Below are positions 9,016 through 16,947 of a stretch of DNA of 50,249 nucleotides, piece by piece. The translations under genes and the position numbers were made by a program. The notes under the pieces were generated by a model. That model had not been told where the DNA came from, ran no database searches, and was given only the letters and a program-made list of their open reading frames with translations. The DNA comes from Streptomyces sp. H27-C3 (GTDB lineage: Bacteria > Actinomycetota > Actinomycetes > Streptomycetales > Streptomycetaceae). How positions within the stretch are numbered: position 1 is the first letter of the stretch; each line of letters begins with the position of its first letter. The stretch is from positions 1 through 50,249 of the forward strand of contig NZ_JASITA010000049.1 in NCBI RefSeq assembly GCF_030063415.1, written 5' to 3'.

Positions 9016-9720
9016 ATGGCGGCTAGCGAAACGGCGGTAGTGGCGGGACCTGTGGAGAGGGACAGGTTGCGCATCCTGGTGGTGGAGAGTCACGCCGGCG
9101 ACGCCGAACTCCTGGTTCGAGGTCTGAGACGGCACAGCTACCAGGTCGACCGGGCCAGCACGGGTTCCCAAGCCCTTCAGATATTCGACGACGCTGACCT
9201 CGTGCTCCTCGACCTCGAACTCCCGGACCTGGACGGCTTGGAGGTCTGCCGGGACATCCGGTCGGCCAGCGGCATCCCGGTCATCGCCGTCACAGCCAGG
9301 GCGACCGAGCTGGACAAGGTGCTCGGCCTGCAGGCCGGCGCCGATGACTACCTGGTCAAGCCCTACGGCTTCCGTGAGTTGATGGCGCGGATCGACGCGG
9401 TGATGCGCCGCGTCAAGCCCGCGCCTCCGATCGCGGAAGTTCTGGTCCACGGCCGGCTGAAGGTCGACGCCGGTGCGCGGGAGGTCACGGTCGACGGGGA
9501 GGTCGTCGAACTGACCCGCAAGGAGTTCGACCTGCTGTACCTGCTCGCGTCGCGCAGCGGTGATGTCGTCCCGCGCAGGCAGATCATGGCCCAGGTCTGG
9601 GGTGACTCCTGGTCCCGGCGCACCATCGACACGCATGTGAGCAGCCTGCGGGGCAAGCTGGGATCCAGTGAGTGGGTCATCTCGGTCCGGGGTGTGGGCT
9701 TCCGGCTGGGCCAGGCCTGA
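9016..9720 (+). CDS. Atypical OmpR-type response regulator (JadR1-like)
   Basis: 234-residue regulator with a receiver domain (about 18-125) and a winged-helix OmpR-type DNA-binding domain (about 135-232, with LTRKEFDLLYLLASRSGDVV and SSLRGKLG). The phospho-acceptor position (Asp66, VLLDLELPDLDG), Thr93 and Lys115 are kept. The usual acidic pair is degenerate: Glu24-Ser25 in VVESHAGD. This is the hallmark of JadR1-like regulators of angucycline clusters, which respond to pathway products rather than to a kinase. An excellent GGAAAGGAAA site precedes the ATG. No kinase gene is adjacent. It is probably the pathway activator of the PKS operon that follows; the ligand is unknown. Confidence 0.9.
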   Translation: MAASETAVVAGPVERDRLRILVVESHAGDAELLVRGLRRHSYQVDRASTGSQALQIFDDADLVLLDLELPDLDGLEVCRDIRSASGIPVIAVTARATELDKVLGLQAGADDYLVKPYGFRELMARIDAVMRRVKPAPPIAEVLVHGRLKVDAGAREVTVDGEVVELTRKEFDLLYLLASRSGDVVPRRQIMAQVWGDSWSRRTIDTHVSSLRGKLGSSEWVISVRGVGFRLGQA

Positions 9721-10727
9721 CGCACCCCGGCGCGACCCTTTGGGGCGAGCGCCGCCCGGCCCGGACGAATGCCCCGCGGCCGGCCCTTCCGGGCGGTGCC
9801 GGATTCGCCGCACCGACACGGGCCTCCCGGCGCACAGCGGGCCCGGCCATACGGGCCTGTGTCGCGGACCGACCGCGACGGGCGGACTGGCCGGGGCGAG
9901 GACGCGCCGGATCGGCTGCTCTCTGCCACCTCAGCGCGGAGCGGTGCCGACCGGGACCGCCGAGACCTCCTCGCACGCGCCCGGGCGCAGGGCGGGGCAT
10001 GTACACGTTTTACGTGGCCTGAGCCACCGAGACATCGACACCGGGCGCCGCGCACGTCGAAACCGCGGCCGTCGCGACCTCGACGCTGCCGATATCGCGC
10101 AGGCGTTGGTCAACTCCAGCCGCACTCTGTGGAGGAGCGAAGCCGTCCCCGCCGACCGGCCCTCCGCCACCCCTGCCTGGATCACGGTCGTTGCCGACCG
10201 TCGCATGCACCGCGTCCGGCGCCTCAAGAGACCCCCGCGCGCCGTGTTCTCCCCAGCCGAGTCCCTCCCCCGCTGCACTACCGCGCCGTCCTGACGGTCG
10301 GCATAAGCAGCGGTCTGATCGAGCGCGCGCGAACGCCAAGGCCCGACGGAGGGCCTTAGGGCTCACCCACGCGGGAGGGGATCCACAGCATTTCTGGGCG
10401 TCCCGGACTTTTCTTTCCTCTGACACAGGCCTGAAGGCGGCCGCAGACGGCTGCTGAAAGCCTGAAATTTACAGTCATGATTTATGGCTGGCCACCTTGT
10501 TGGTTCGTTACGCGGCGAAGAAAAATGGTCGAGCCGGTCCAGAACGTCGTTACGGAGTAGCTATTTCGACTTCCCGCAGGCCGACCAGCGAAATATCCCA
10601 ACTGCACAACACTCTTGTCGTCAACCGAGGTGAGATCGCGGTGAATCGCTCCATGTCCGTGTGACGGACGAGGTACGTGCAGCCGGTCGCGGAAGGCGAC
10701 CCGGTCATCCTCCAGGAGGTGATGTAG
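9721..10727. other. Intergenic region ahead of the PKS operon
   Basis: No supportable gene in about 1 kb. A short hairpin AAGGCCCgacggaGGGCCTT (10338-10357) could be a weak terminator. The last 300 bases become AT-richer (for example 10460-10530), which fits the main promoter and regulator sites for the cyclase-KS-CLF operon. The open frames in this span have no domain signature. Confidence 0.4.
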
Positions 10728-10835
10728 ATGAAGCAGCCCGTCAAAGCGTGCCGATCCGGCGCCGTACTCGGCATGACCGCCCAGTCAGGTGCAGCCCTCG
10801 CAGCCAGCGCCGTCATTTGCGAGACAGAAGACTAG
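10728..10835 (+). CDS. 35-residue leader ORF before the PKS operon
   Basis: ATG at 10728 follows a near-perfect ribosome site (GGAGGTGAT, 10715-10723) and runs to a TAG at 10833-10835. The peptide has a basic start (MKQPVKACRSG) and an Ala/Gly-rich mildly hydrophobic middle, ending CETED. Its stop codon overlaps the AGGAG that serves the TcmI-like cyclase at 10848, so the two would be translationally coupled. The in-frame sequence upstream (from about 10665) is also open to a TAG just before the ATG. It could be a leader peptide or the last trace of a lost gene. No family recognised. Confidence 0.45.
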   Translation: MKQPVKACRSGAVLGMTAQSGAALAASAVICETED

Positions 10836-10847
10836 GAGAAGAAGATC

Positions 10848-11177
10848 ATGCACAGCACTTTGATCGTGGCCCGGATGGATCCGGCGGCAAGTGACGACGT
10901 GGCCAAGCTGTTCACCGAGTTCGACCGTACGGAGATGCCGCACCGGATGGGAACCCGGCGCCGGCAGCTGTTCTCCTACCGGGGCCTGTACTTCCACCTC
11001 CAGGACTTTGACGAGGACAACGGTGGTCGGCTGATCGAGCAGGCGAAGACCGACCCCCGCTTCGTCGGCATCAGCGAGGACCTCAAGCCCTTCATCGAGG
11101 CCTACGACCCGACGACCTGGCGTTCGCCCGCAGACGCGATGGCCGAACGGTTCTACCGTTGGGAGGCCACGGCGTGA
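10848..11177 (+). CDS. TcmI-family polyketide cyclase (JadI-like)
   Basis: 109-residue single-domain ferredoxin-fold cyclase that begins MHSTLIVARMDP and ends with the family-typical DAMAERFYRWE. This family folds the later rings of aromatic polyketides. Placement directly before KS-alpha is the standard angucycline order (as in jadI-A-B-C), so it is probably the fourth-ring cyclase that gives the angular skeleton. A strong GGAGAAGAAG site precedes the ATG. Its stop overlaps the GTG of the KS gene (GTGA). Confidence 0.9.
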   Translation: MHSTLIVARMDPAASDDVAKLFTEFDRTEMPHRMGTRRRQLFSYRGLYFHLQDFDEDNGGRLIEQAKTDPRFVGISEDLKPFIEAYDPTTWRSPADAMAERFYRWEATA

Positions 11178-12445
11178 CCGGGCGACGCGCGGTTCTCACG
11201 GGCATCGAGGTCTTGGCCCCCGGTGGCATCGGGGTCGACGCCTTCTGGGATCTGCTGAGCGAGGGGCGCACCGCCACCCGGCAGATCACCCTTTTCGACC
11301 CGGCTCCCTTCCGCTCCCGGGTGGCTGCGGAGGTCGACTTCGATCCTGAGGCACATGGGCTGAGCCCACAGGAGGTCCGGCGTATGGACCGTGCCGCGCA
11401 GTTCGCGGTGGTCGCCGCGCGCGGCGCGCTCGCCGACAGCGGCCTCGACCTCGACGCTCACGACCCCTACCGCGTCGGTGTGACGGTCGGCAGCGCGGTC
11501 GGCGCGACCATGGGCCTGGACGAGGAATACCGGATCGTCAGCGACGCCGGACGGCTCGAACTGGTCGACTACGAGTACGCCGTCCCGCATCTGTACAACT
11601 ACCTCGTCCCGAGCTCGTTCGCGGCCGAGGTGGCCTGGGCCGTGGGGGCCCAAGGGCCGAACACGGTGATCTCAACGGGCTGCACCTCGGGCATCGACTC
11701 GATCGGCTACGCGGTCGAGCTGATCCGCGAGGGATCCGCCGACATCATGATCGCCGGCTCTTCGGACGCACCGATCTCCCCGATCACCGCGGCATGCTTC
11801 GACGCGATCAAGGCGACCACGCCGCGGTACGACGCCCCGGAACGGGCTTCCCGTCCCTTCGACAACACCCGGAACGGCTTCGTCCTCGGCGAGGGCTCGG
11901 CGTTCTTCGTCGTCGAGGAGCTCGAAAGCGCCCGCCGCCGCGGCGCCCGGATCTACGCGGAGGTCGGCGGGTATGCGACGCGGAGCAACGCCTACCACAT
12001 GACGGGCTTGCGTCCCGACGGCGTGGAGATGGCCGAGGCCATCCGCGTCGCGCTCGACGAGGCGCGTCTGAATCCGACCGACATCGACTACATCAACGCG
12101 CACGGCTCCGGAACCAAGCAGAACGACCGGCACGAGACCGCGGCCTACAAGCGGAGCCTCGGCCACCACGCCTACCGGACCCCCGTGAGCTCGATCAAGT
12201 CGATGGTCGGCCACTCGCTCGGTGCCATCGGCTCCATCGAGATCGCCGCCTCCGTGCTCGCGATGACCCACAACGTGGTGCCGCCGACGGCGAATCTGCA
12301 CACCCCCGACCCTGAATGCGACCTGGACTACGTGCCGCTCATAGCCCGCGAACAGCTCACCGACGCGGTGCTGAAGGTGGGCAGCGGGTTCGGCGGCTTC
12401 CAGAGCGCCATGGTGCTCGTCAAGCCGGAAAGGAGCGCGGCATGA
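11174..12445 (+). CDS. Type II PKS ketosynthase alpha
   Basis: 423-residue KS-alpha of the minimal PKS, which joins malonyl units on the ACP. The active-site cysteine is about Cys170 in STGCTSGIDS, and the histidines lie near 310 (NAHGSGTK) and 347 (MVGHSLGAIGS). The GTG at 11174 overlaps the cyclase stop, with GGGAGG seven bases upstream. The frame is open to 11159, but the overlapping GTG is the sensible start. The 3' end overlaps the CLF gene by ATGA, so the two subunits of the heterodimer are made together. Confidence 0.97.
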   Translation: MTGRRAVLTGIEVLAPGGIGVDAFWDLLSEGRTATRQITLFDPAPFRSRVAAEVDFDPEAHGLSPQEVRRMDRAAQFAVVAARGALADSGLDLDAHDPYRVGVTVGSAVGATMGLDEEYRIVSDAGRLELVDYEYAVPHLYNYLVPSSFAAEVAWAVGAQGPNTVISTGCTSGIDSIGYAVELIREGSADIMIAGSSDAPISPITAACFDAIKATTPRYDAPERASRPFDNTRNGFVLGEGSAFFVVEELESARRRGARIYAEVGGYATRSNAYHMTGLRPDGVEMAEAIRVALDEARLNPTDIDYINAHGSGTKQNDRHETAAYKRSLGHHAYRTPVSSIKSMVGHSLGAIGSIEIAASVLAMTHNVVPPTANLHTPDPECDLDYVPLIAREQLTDAVLKVGSGFGGFQSAMVLVKPERSAA

Positions 12446-13677
12446 CCGCTTCCGTGGTGGTGACAGGCCTGGGAGTCGTCGCACCCAATGGGCTCGGCGC
12501 GCAGGACTACTGGTCCGCGGTGCGGGTCGGCAAGAGCGGCATCGGCCGGCTCACCCGCTTCGACCCGACGCAGTACCCGTCCCGCCTGGCCGGCGAGATA
12601 CCCGGCTTCCGAGAAGAGGAGTACCTGCCCAACCGGCTGCTGCCGCAGACCGACCGGATTACCCGGCTCGGGCTTGTCGCCGCCGACTGGGCGCTCGCTG
12701 ACGCCGGGGTCCTGCCCACCGAACGGCCGGGTTTCGAGATGGGCGTCGTGACGTCCAGCGCGTCCGGCGGGTTCGAGTTCGGCCAGGGCGAGCTGCAGAA
12801 CCTGTGGAGCAAGGGAAGCCAGTACGTCAGCGCGTACCAGTCCTTCGCCTGGTTCTACGCCGTCAACAGCGGCCAGATCTCCATTCGCAACGGCATGAAG
12901 GGCCCGAGCAGCGTGGTCGTCAGCGACCAGGCCGGCGGTCTGGACGCGGTCGCCCATGCGAGGCGGCTGATCCGCAAGGGCACCCCTCTGGTCGTCTCCG
13001 GAGGCGTGGACGCGTCCCTGTGCCCGTGGGGCTGGGTGGCTCAACTGACCAGCGGCAGGCTCAGCACCGTGGACGATCCGGCTCGGGCGTACCTGCCCTT
13101 CGACCCGGAGGCGGCAGGCCATGTGCCGGGCGAGGGCGGGGCCATCCTCATCCTGGAGGACGAGGCCGCGGCACGGGCCCGGAACGCGCGGATCTACGGG
13201 GAGATCGCCGGTTACGGTGCGACGTTCGACCCGAAGCCGGGGACCGGACGGGAGCCCGGTCTGCGCAAGGCCATAGAACGCGCCCTGGCCGACGCCGGCA
13301 CCGATCCCGGGGATGTCGACGTCGTGTTCGCCGACGGTGCGGGGCTCCCCGACCTGGACGCGGCCGAGGCCGAGGCGCTGCGCGCGGTCTTCGGCACGAA
13401 CGGCGTCCCCGTCACCGTCCCCAAGACGACGACCGGGCGGCTGTACTCCGGCGGTGCGCCGCTGGACCTCGCCACCGCGCTCCTCGCCTTCCAGGAGGGT
13501 CTCATCCCGCCGACGGTGAACATCGACCCGGACGCGGAGTACGGGCTCGACCTGGTCGTCGGTCAGCCGCGCGCCGCCGAGCTGTGCACCGCGGTGGTCG
13601 TGGCGCGCGGTCACGGGGGCTTCAACTCCGTCGTCGTGCTCCGCTCATCCGCGTGCCGGAACAAGTCATCCCACTAA
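12442..13677 (+). CDS. Type II PKS chain-length factor (KS-beta)
   Basis: 411-residue partner of KS-alpha that decides chain length. The active-site cysteine is replaced by glutamine (about Gln163, VVVSDQAGGLDAV), the mark of CLFs that decarboxylate malonyl-ACP. It starts in the ATGA overlap with KS-alpha. An angucycline cluster would predict a decaketide; the sequence alone does not prove this. Confidence 0.96.
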   Translation: MTASVVVTGLGVVAPNGLGAQDYWSAVRVGKSGIGRLTRFDPTQYPSRLAGEIPGFREEEYLPNRLLPQTDRITRLGLVAADWALADAGVLPTERPGFEMGVVTSSASGGFEFGQGELQNLWSKGSQYVSAYQSFAWFYAVNSGQISIRNGMKGPSSVVVSDQAGGLDAVAHARRLIRKGTPLVVSGGVDASLCPWGWVAQLTSGRLSTVDDPARAYLPFDPEAAGHVPGEGGAILILEDEAAARARNARIYGEIAGYGATFDPKPGTGREPGLRKAIERALADAGTDPGDVDVVFADGAGLPDLDAAEAEALRAVFGTNGVPVTVPKTTTGRLYSGGAPLDLATALLAFQEGLIPPTVNIDPDAEYGLDLVVGQPRAAELCTAVVVARGHGGFNSVVVLRSSACRNKSSH

Positions 13678-13688
13678 GGAGAAGAACC

Positions 13689-13958
13689 TTGTCTGTACAG
13701 GAATTCACACTCGCCGACCTCAAGCGGATCCTGCGCGAGGCCGCCGGCGCGGACGAGACGGTCGGCGTCGACGAGGACATCATCGACGCGACCTTCGAGG
13801 CACTGGGCTACGAATCGCTGGCCCTGCTGGAGACCGGCAGCCGCATCGAACGGGAGTACAGCGTCTCGCTGAACGACGACGTCCTGGCTGTCGAGCACAC
13901 GCCCCGCACGCTGATCGAAGCCGTCAACGCCAGCCGCACGTCGGCCGCAGCGGCCTGA
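13689..13958 (+). CDS. Acyl carrier protein, TTG start
   Basis: 89-residue ACP. The phosphopantetheine serine is about Ser43 in ALGYESLALLE. The only start that fits the family length and the AAGGAGAAG site (13676-13684) is the TTG at 13689 (reading fMet-SVQEFTLADL). A TTG start may keep synthesis below that of KS and CLF. It forms the minimal PKS with the two genes before it and is the target of the phosphopantetheinyl transferase at 15809. Confidence 0.95.
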   Translation: MSVQEFTLADLKRILREAAGADETVGVDEDIIDATFEALGYESLALLETGSRIEREYSVSLNDDVLAVEHTPRTLIEAVNASRTSAAAA

Positions 13959-14021
13959 CCAGGTGATCCGGTGGGTCTCCCGCACCCGCAGTTCCCAACC
14001 GCAGTGCCCTCAGGAAGGAAG

Positions 14022-14810
14022 ATGATGTCTTCGCAGGAGAAGCCCGTCGCTGTTGTCACGGGCGCCACGAGCGGCATCGGCCTCGCCGCGGCCCGCGCGC
14101 TGGCCGCCGCCGGGCACCGGGTGTTCATCGGCGCGCGCGATGCCGGGAATGTCACCGCGACCGTCAAGGCCTTGCAGGAAGAGGGCTTCGACGCCGACGG
14201 AGCCGTCCTCGACGTGTGCGACACGGCTTCGGCCGCCGCCTTCATCCAGTCCGCCGTCGATTGCTTCGGGGGCGTCGACGTCCTGGTGAACAACGCCGGC
14301 CGGTCCGGCGGCGGGGTCACGGCCGATATCGAGGAGGAGCTATGGGCCGACGTGATCAACACGAACCTCAATAGCGTCTTCAGGCTGACCAAGGAAGCCC
14401 TCAACACCGGCGGCATGCGGTACAGGAGTCGTGGGCGCATCATCAACATCGCGTCGACCGCGGGCAAGCAGGGTGTCGTCCTGGGCGCCCCCTACTCGGC
14501 CTCCAAGCACGGCGTGGTCGGTTTCACCAAGGCCCTCGGCAATGAGCTCGCGCCGACCGGTATCACCGTGAACGCCGTCTGCCCCGGATATGTCGAGACG
14601 CCGATGGCCGCGCGCGTGCGCGCCGGGTATGCCGCCGCCTACGAAACCACCGAGGACGCGATCCTCGAGAAGTTCCAGGCGAAGATCCCGCTGGGTCGCT
14701 ACTCCACTCCCGACGAGGTGGCCGGCATGGTCGCCTATCTCGCCTCCGACGCCGCTGCGTCGATCACCGCACAGGCCATCAACGTCTGCGGCGGACTCGG
14801 CAACTTCTGA
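14022..14810 (+). CDS. Polyketide ketoreductase (C-9 type, SDR)
   Basis: 262-residue short-chain dehydrogenase. The NADPH motif TGATSGIG sits at about 13-20, and the catalytic pair YSASK has Tyr about 158 and Lys 162. The sequence resembles C-9 ketoreductases of actinorhodin and angucycline pathways, which reduce the nascent poly-beta-ketone and set the first ring. Two adjacent ATGs (14022 and 14025) follow GGAAGGA, so the start is uncertain by one codon. The frame extends to 13971 without a ribosome site. It lies in the PKS operon between ACP and the first aromatase. Confidence 0.94.
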   Translation: MMSSQEKPVAVVTGATSGIGLAAARALAAAGHRVFIGARDAGNVTATVKALQEEGFDADGAVLDVCDTASAAAFIQSAVDCFGGVDVLVNNAGRSGGGVTADIEEELWADVINTNLNSVFRLTKEALNTGGMRYRSRGRIINIASTAGKQGVVLGAPYSASKHGVVGFTKALGNELAPTGITVNAVCPGYVETPMAARVRAGYAAAYETTEDAILEKFQAKIPLGRYSTPDEVAGMVAYLASDAAASITAQAINVCGGLGNF

Positions 14811-14870
14811 CGGTTCCCCCCGTCCGCCCCGGCCGGATGCCGCACCGCAACCGAGACAAGGAAGCCACCC

Positions 14871-15812
14871 ATGACGACCCGTGAGGTCGAGCACGAGATC
14901 ACCATCGCGGCACCTCCGCTGACTGTGTACCGCCTGCTGGCGGAAGTGGAGAACTGGCCGCGAATCTTCCCGCCCACCATCTTCGTGGAGAAGATGGACG
15001 GTGATGACACCCAGGAGCGGATCCGCATCTGGGCGTCGGCCAACGGAGAGCCCAAGCACTGGACCTCGCGCCGCGAACTGGACAGCGAGGCGCTGCGCAT
15101 CGTGTTCCGGCAAGAGGTCACCACCCCGCCGGTGGCAGCGATGAGCGGCACCTGGATCGTCGAGCAGCTGAGCCCGAACGAGTCCCGGGTGCGCCTGCTT
15201 CACGCATACAGCGCCATCGACGATGACCCGCACGAACTGCTCTGGATCGACCAGGCGGTCGACAAGAACAGCCGCAGTGAGTTGGCGGCGTTGAAGACGA
15301 ATGTGGAGTTCGCGCACGCCACGCAGGAAGCGACGTTCTCGTTCGAGGACTCGGTCCTCGTCAACGGCACCGCCGAGGACGCCTACGCGTTCATCAACGA
15401 CGCCCACCTGTGGGCCGACCGGCTCCCCCACGTCCACACCGTCCACCTCACCGAGGAAACCCCCGGCCTCCAAACCCTCGTCATGGACACCCAGGCCAAG
15501 GACGGATCGATCCACACCACCAAGTCCTACCGCGTCACCACCCCCCACCACCGCATCTCCTACAAACAGATCACCCTCCCCGCCCTCCTCGACCACCACA
15601 CCGGCACCTGGACCTTCCACCCCACACCCCACGGCGTCACCGTCACCAGCCAGCACACCGTCACCATCAAAACCACCAACATCACCAACATCCTCGGCCC
15701 CCGCGCCACCCTCGACGACGCCAGGAAATACGTCCACACCGCCCTGTCCACCAACAGCCAAGCCACCCTCGACCACGCCAAGAACCACACCGAGAACAGA
15801 CAACACCCATGA
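14871..15812 (+). CDS. Didomain aromatase/cyclase 1
   Basis: 313-residue protein of two SRPBCC (START-like) domains, about 1-135 and 150-305. Such didomain enzymes close and aromatise the first ring of reduced polyketides. The N-terminal domain is unique. Residues 135-313 are identical, residue for residue and base for base, to the C-terminal domain of the second cyclase at 22807. Within the gene, codon choice changes near 15400 to almost exclusively C-ending codons, which suggests a chimeric origin. AAGGAAG precedes the ATG. The last four bases overlap the phosphopantetheinyl transferase start. Confidence 0.93.
   Translation: MTTREVEHEITIAAPPLTVYRLLAEVENWPRIFPPTIFVEKMDGDDTQERIRIWASANGEPKHWTSRRELDSEALRIVFRQEVTTPPVAAMSGTWIVEQLSPNESRVRLLHAYSAIDDDPHELLWIDQAVDKNSRSELAALKTNVEFAHATQEATFSFEDSVLVNGTAEDAYAFINDAHLWADRLPHVHTVHLTEETPGLQTLVMDTQAKDGSIHTTKSYRVTTPHHRISYKQITLPALLDHHTGTWTFHPTPHGVTVTSQHTVTIKTTNITNILGPRATLDDARKYVHTALSTNSQATLDHAKNHTENRQHP
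15271..15812 (+). repeat. 542-bp perfect inverted repeat, copy A
   Basis: Base-by-base comparison shows this stretch is identical to the reverse complement of 22807-23348, with no mismatch or gap. Identity begins inside codon 134 of cyclase 1 and ends exactly at the ATGA that holds the stop codon and the start of the next gene. The copies are separated by 6,994 bp. Confidence 0.98.
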
Positions 15813-16612
15813 CGCCGACGGCGGGCGCCTTAGCGGTCGGGAGGGGCGAGCTGGACGTGTGGCTGATCCCGCCGCCGGAGGCGTCCCCATACGTTCAGAG
15901 CGGTGAGCTCGACGGGTCCGAGCGGAGGCGGGCCGCGGCCTACCGCCGGCCGGGGGACCGCCTGCTCTACATCGCGGCGCATGTCGGGCTGCGCCGGATC
16001 CTGTCGGCGTACACCGGCATCGCACCGGGCCGGCTGGCCATCGCGGGCGTGCGCCACAATGCCGAGGGTGGCCGGCACGGCCGCCCGGTGATCCTGGGGG
16101 TGCCCGGAGCCCCTCAGTTCTCTCTTTCGCACAGCCGGGGCCTGGCGCTTCTGGCAGTGGCCCGGGGGCGCGTGGGCGCGGACGTCCAGGGGATGCCCAC
16201 GGCCGCGACGGCGGACGCCTGCCTCCCGGCCCTGCATCCCGCCGAGCGGGACGAGCTGTCCGGGATCCCCGAGCGGGACCGGACCCGCGCGTTCTGCCGT
16301 CTGTGGACACGCAAGGAGGCGTACTTGAAAGGGCTGGGGACAGGGCTGGCCCGCAGGCCCAGCCTGGACTACCTGGGCGAGTCCGGGCTCGGCGAGCGCC
16401 CGGAGGGCTGGGCCGTCGGCGACCTGCCGCTGTGCTCGTCCCATGCCGGTGCGGTGGCCGTGCCAGGTTCCGGGGGCCACCGGATCGCCATGCGGGTGCT
16501 GCCGGCCGGTCTCCTGCACGCCCCCGACGCCGTAGAGCGGATCAGGGGCATCGTGCCTGTGCTCCGGACCGTGCTGCCGCCGGCGGAACAGGTCACCGCT
16601 CCAGCGGGTTGA
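15809..16612 (+). CDS. Sfp-type phosphopantetheinyl transferase (JadM-like)
   Basis: 267-residue Sfp-superfamily enzyme expected to add the phosphopantetheine arm to the cluster ACP. The substrate-binding motif FSLSHSRG (about 104-111), the metal site GADVQ (Asp125, Gln127) and WTRKEAYLKGLG (Glu170) are visible. The usual second acidic residue of the GxDxE motif is glutamine here. Codon 8 is TTA (15830-15832), so translation may depend on the bldA tRNA. It starts in the ATGA overlap with cyclase 1; the start codon itself lies inside the inverted repeat. It is the last gene of the PKS operon, followed by a strong terminator. Confidence 0.92.
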   Translation: MTPTAGALAVGRGELDVWLIPPPEASPYVQSGELDGSERRRAAAYRRPGDRLLYIAAHVGLRRILSAYTGIAPGRLAIAGVRHNAEGGRHGRPVILGVPGAPQFSLSHSRGLALLAVARGRVGADVQGMPTAATADACLPALHPAERDELSGIPERDRTRAFCRLWTRKEAYLKGLGTGLARRPSLDYLGESGLGERPEGWAVGDLPLCSSHAGAVAVPGSGGHRIAMRVLPAGLLHAPDAVERIRGIVPVLRTVLPPAEQVTAPAG

Positions 16613-16622
16613 CGGTATTCCT

Positions 16623-16668
16623 GAGAGGGGTAGGGGCCGCGGATTCTTCCGCGGCCCCTACCCCTCTC
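16623..16668. terminator. Bidirectional terminator, 21-bp stem
   Basis: Perfect inverted repeat with arms 16623-16643 and 16648-16668 and a four-base loop. It lies between the convergent phosphopantetheinyl transferase and carboxylase epsilon genes and would stop transcription from both sides. Confidence 0.9.
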
Positions 16669-16678
16669 CCTCCTTCGG

Positions 16679-16927
16679 TCACCGCCGTGCGGCGGTGACC
16701 GCCCAGCGTTCGGTCCTCCAGCTGCGCGGCCCGTCGAATCCGGTGATCCGCTCCGGGCGCCGCCAAGGGACGTCTGCCTGCCTCCAGCGGGCCGCCGGGC
16801 CGTCCTGGCCCTCACCGGCTCCGCCGGTCCGGGCCAGGAGGACGGCGACGAGGGTAGCCAGCTCCTCGGGAGAGGGGTTACCGTGCACGACCTTCAACAG
16901 CGGCTGGTCGGTCGGGATCTCGGGCAC
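16679..16927 (-). CDS. Acyl-CoA carboxylase epsilon subunit
   Basis: 82-residue small protein with the family core LLKVVHGNPSPEELATLVAVLLAR near its start and a Trp/Arg-rich tail. In actinobacteria such epsilon subunits bind the carboxyltransferase beta subunit and stabilise the acyl-CoA carboxylase. The GTG at 16927 is preferred; AAGGAGG lies about ten bases upstream, just after the stop of the beta-subunit gene. An in-frame CTG two codons earlier is a possible alternative. Confidence 0.85.
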   Translation of the reverse strand: MPEIPTDQPLLKVVHGNPSPEELATLVAVLLARTGGAGEGQDGPAARWRQADVPWRRPERITGFDGPRSWRTERWAVTAARR

Positions 16928-16947
16928 GCTCAGCGCACCTCCTTCGG

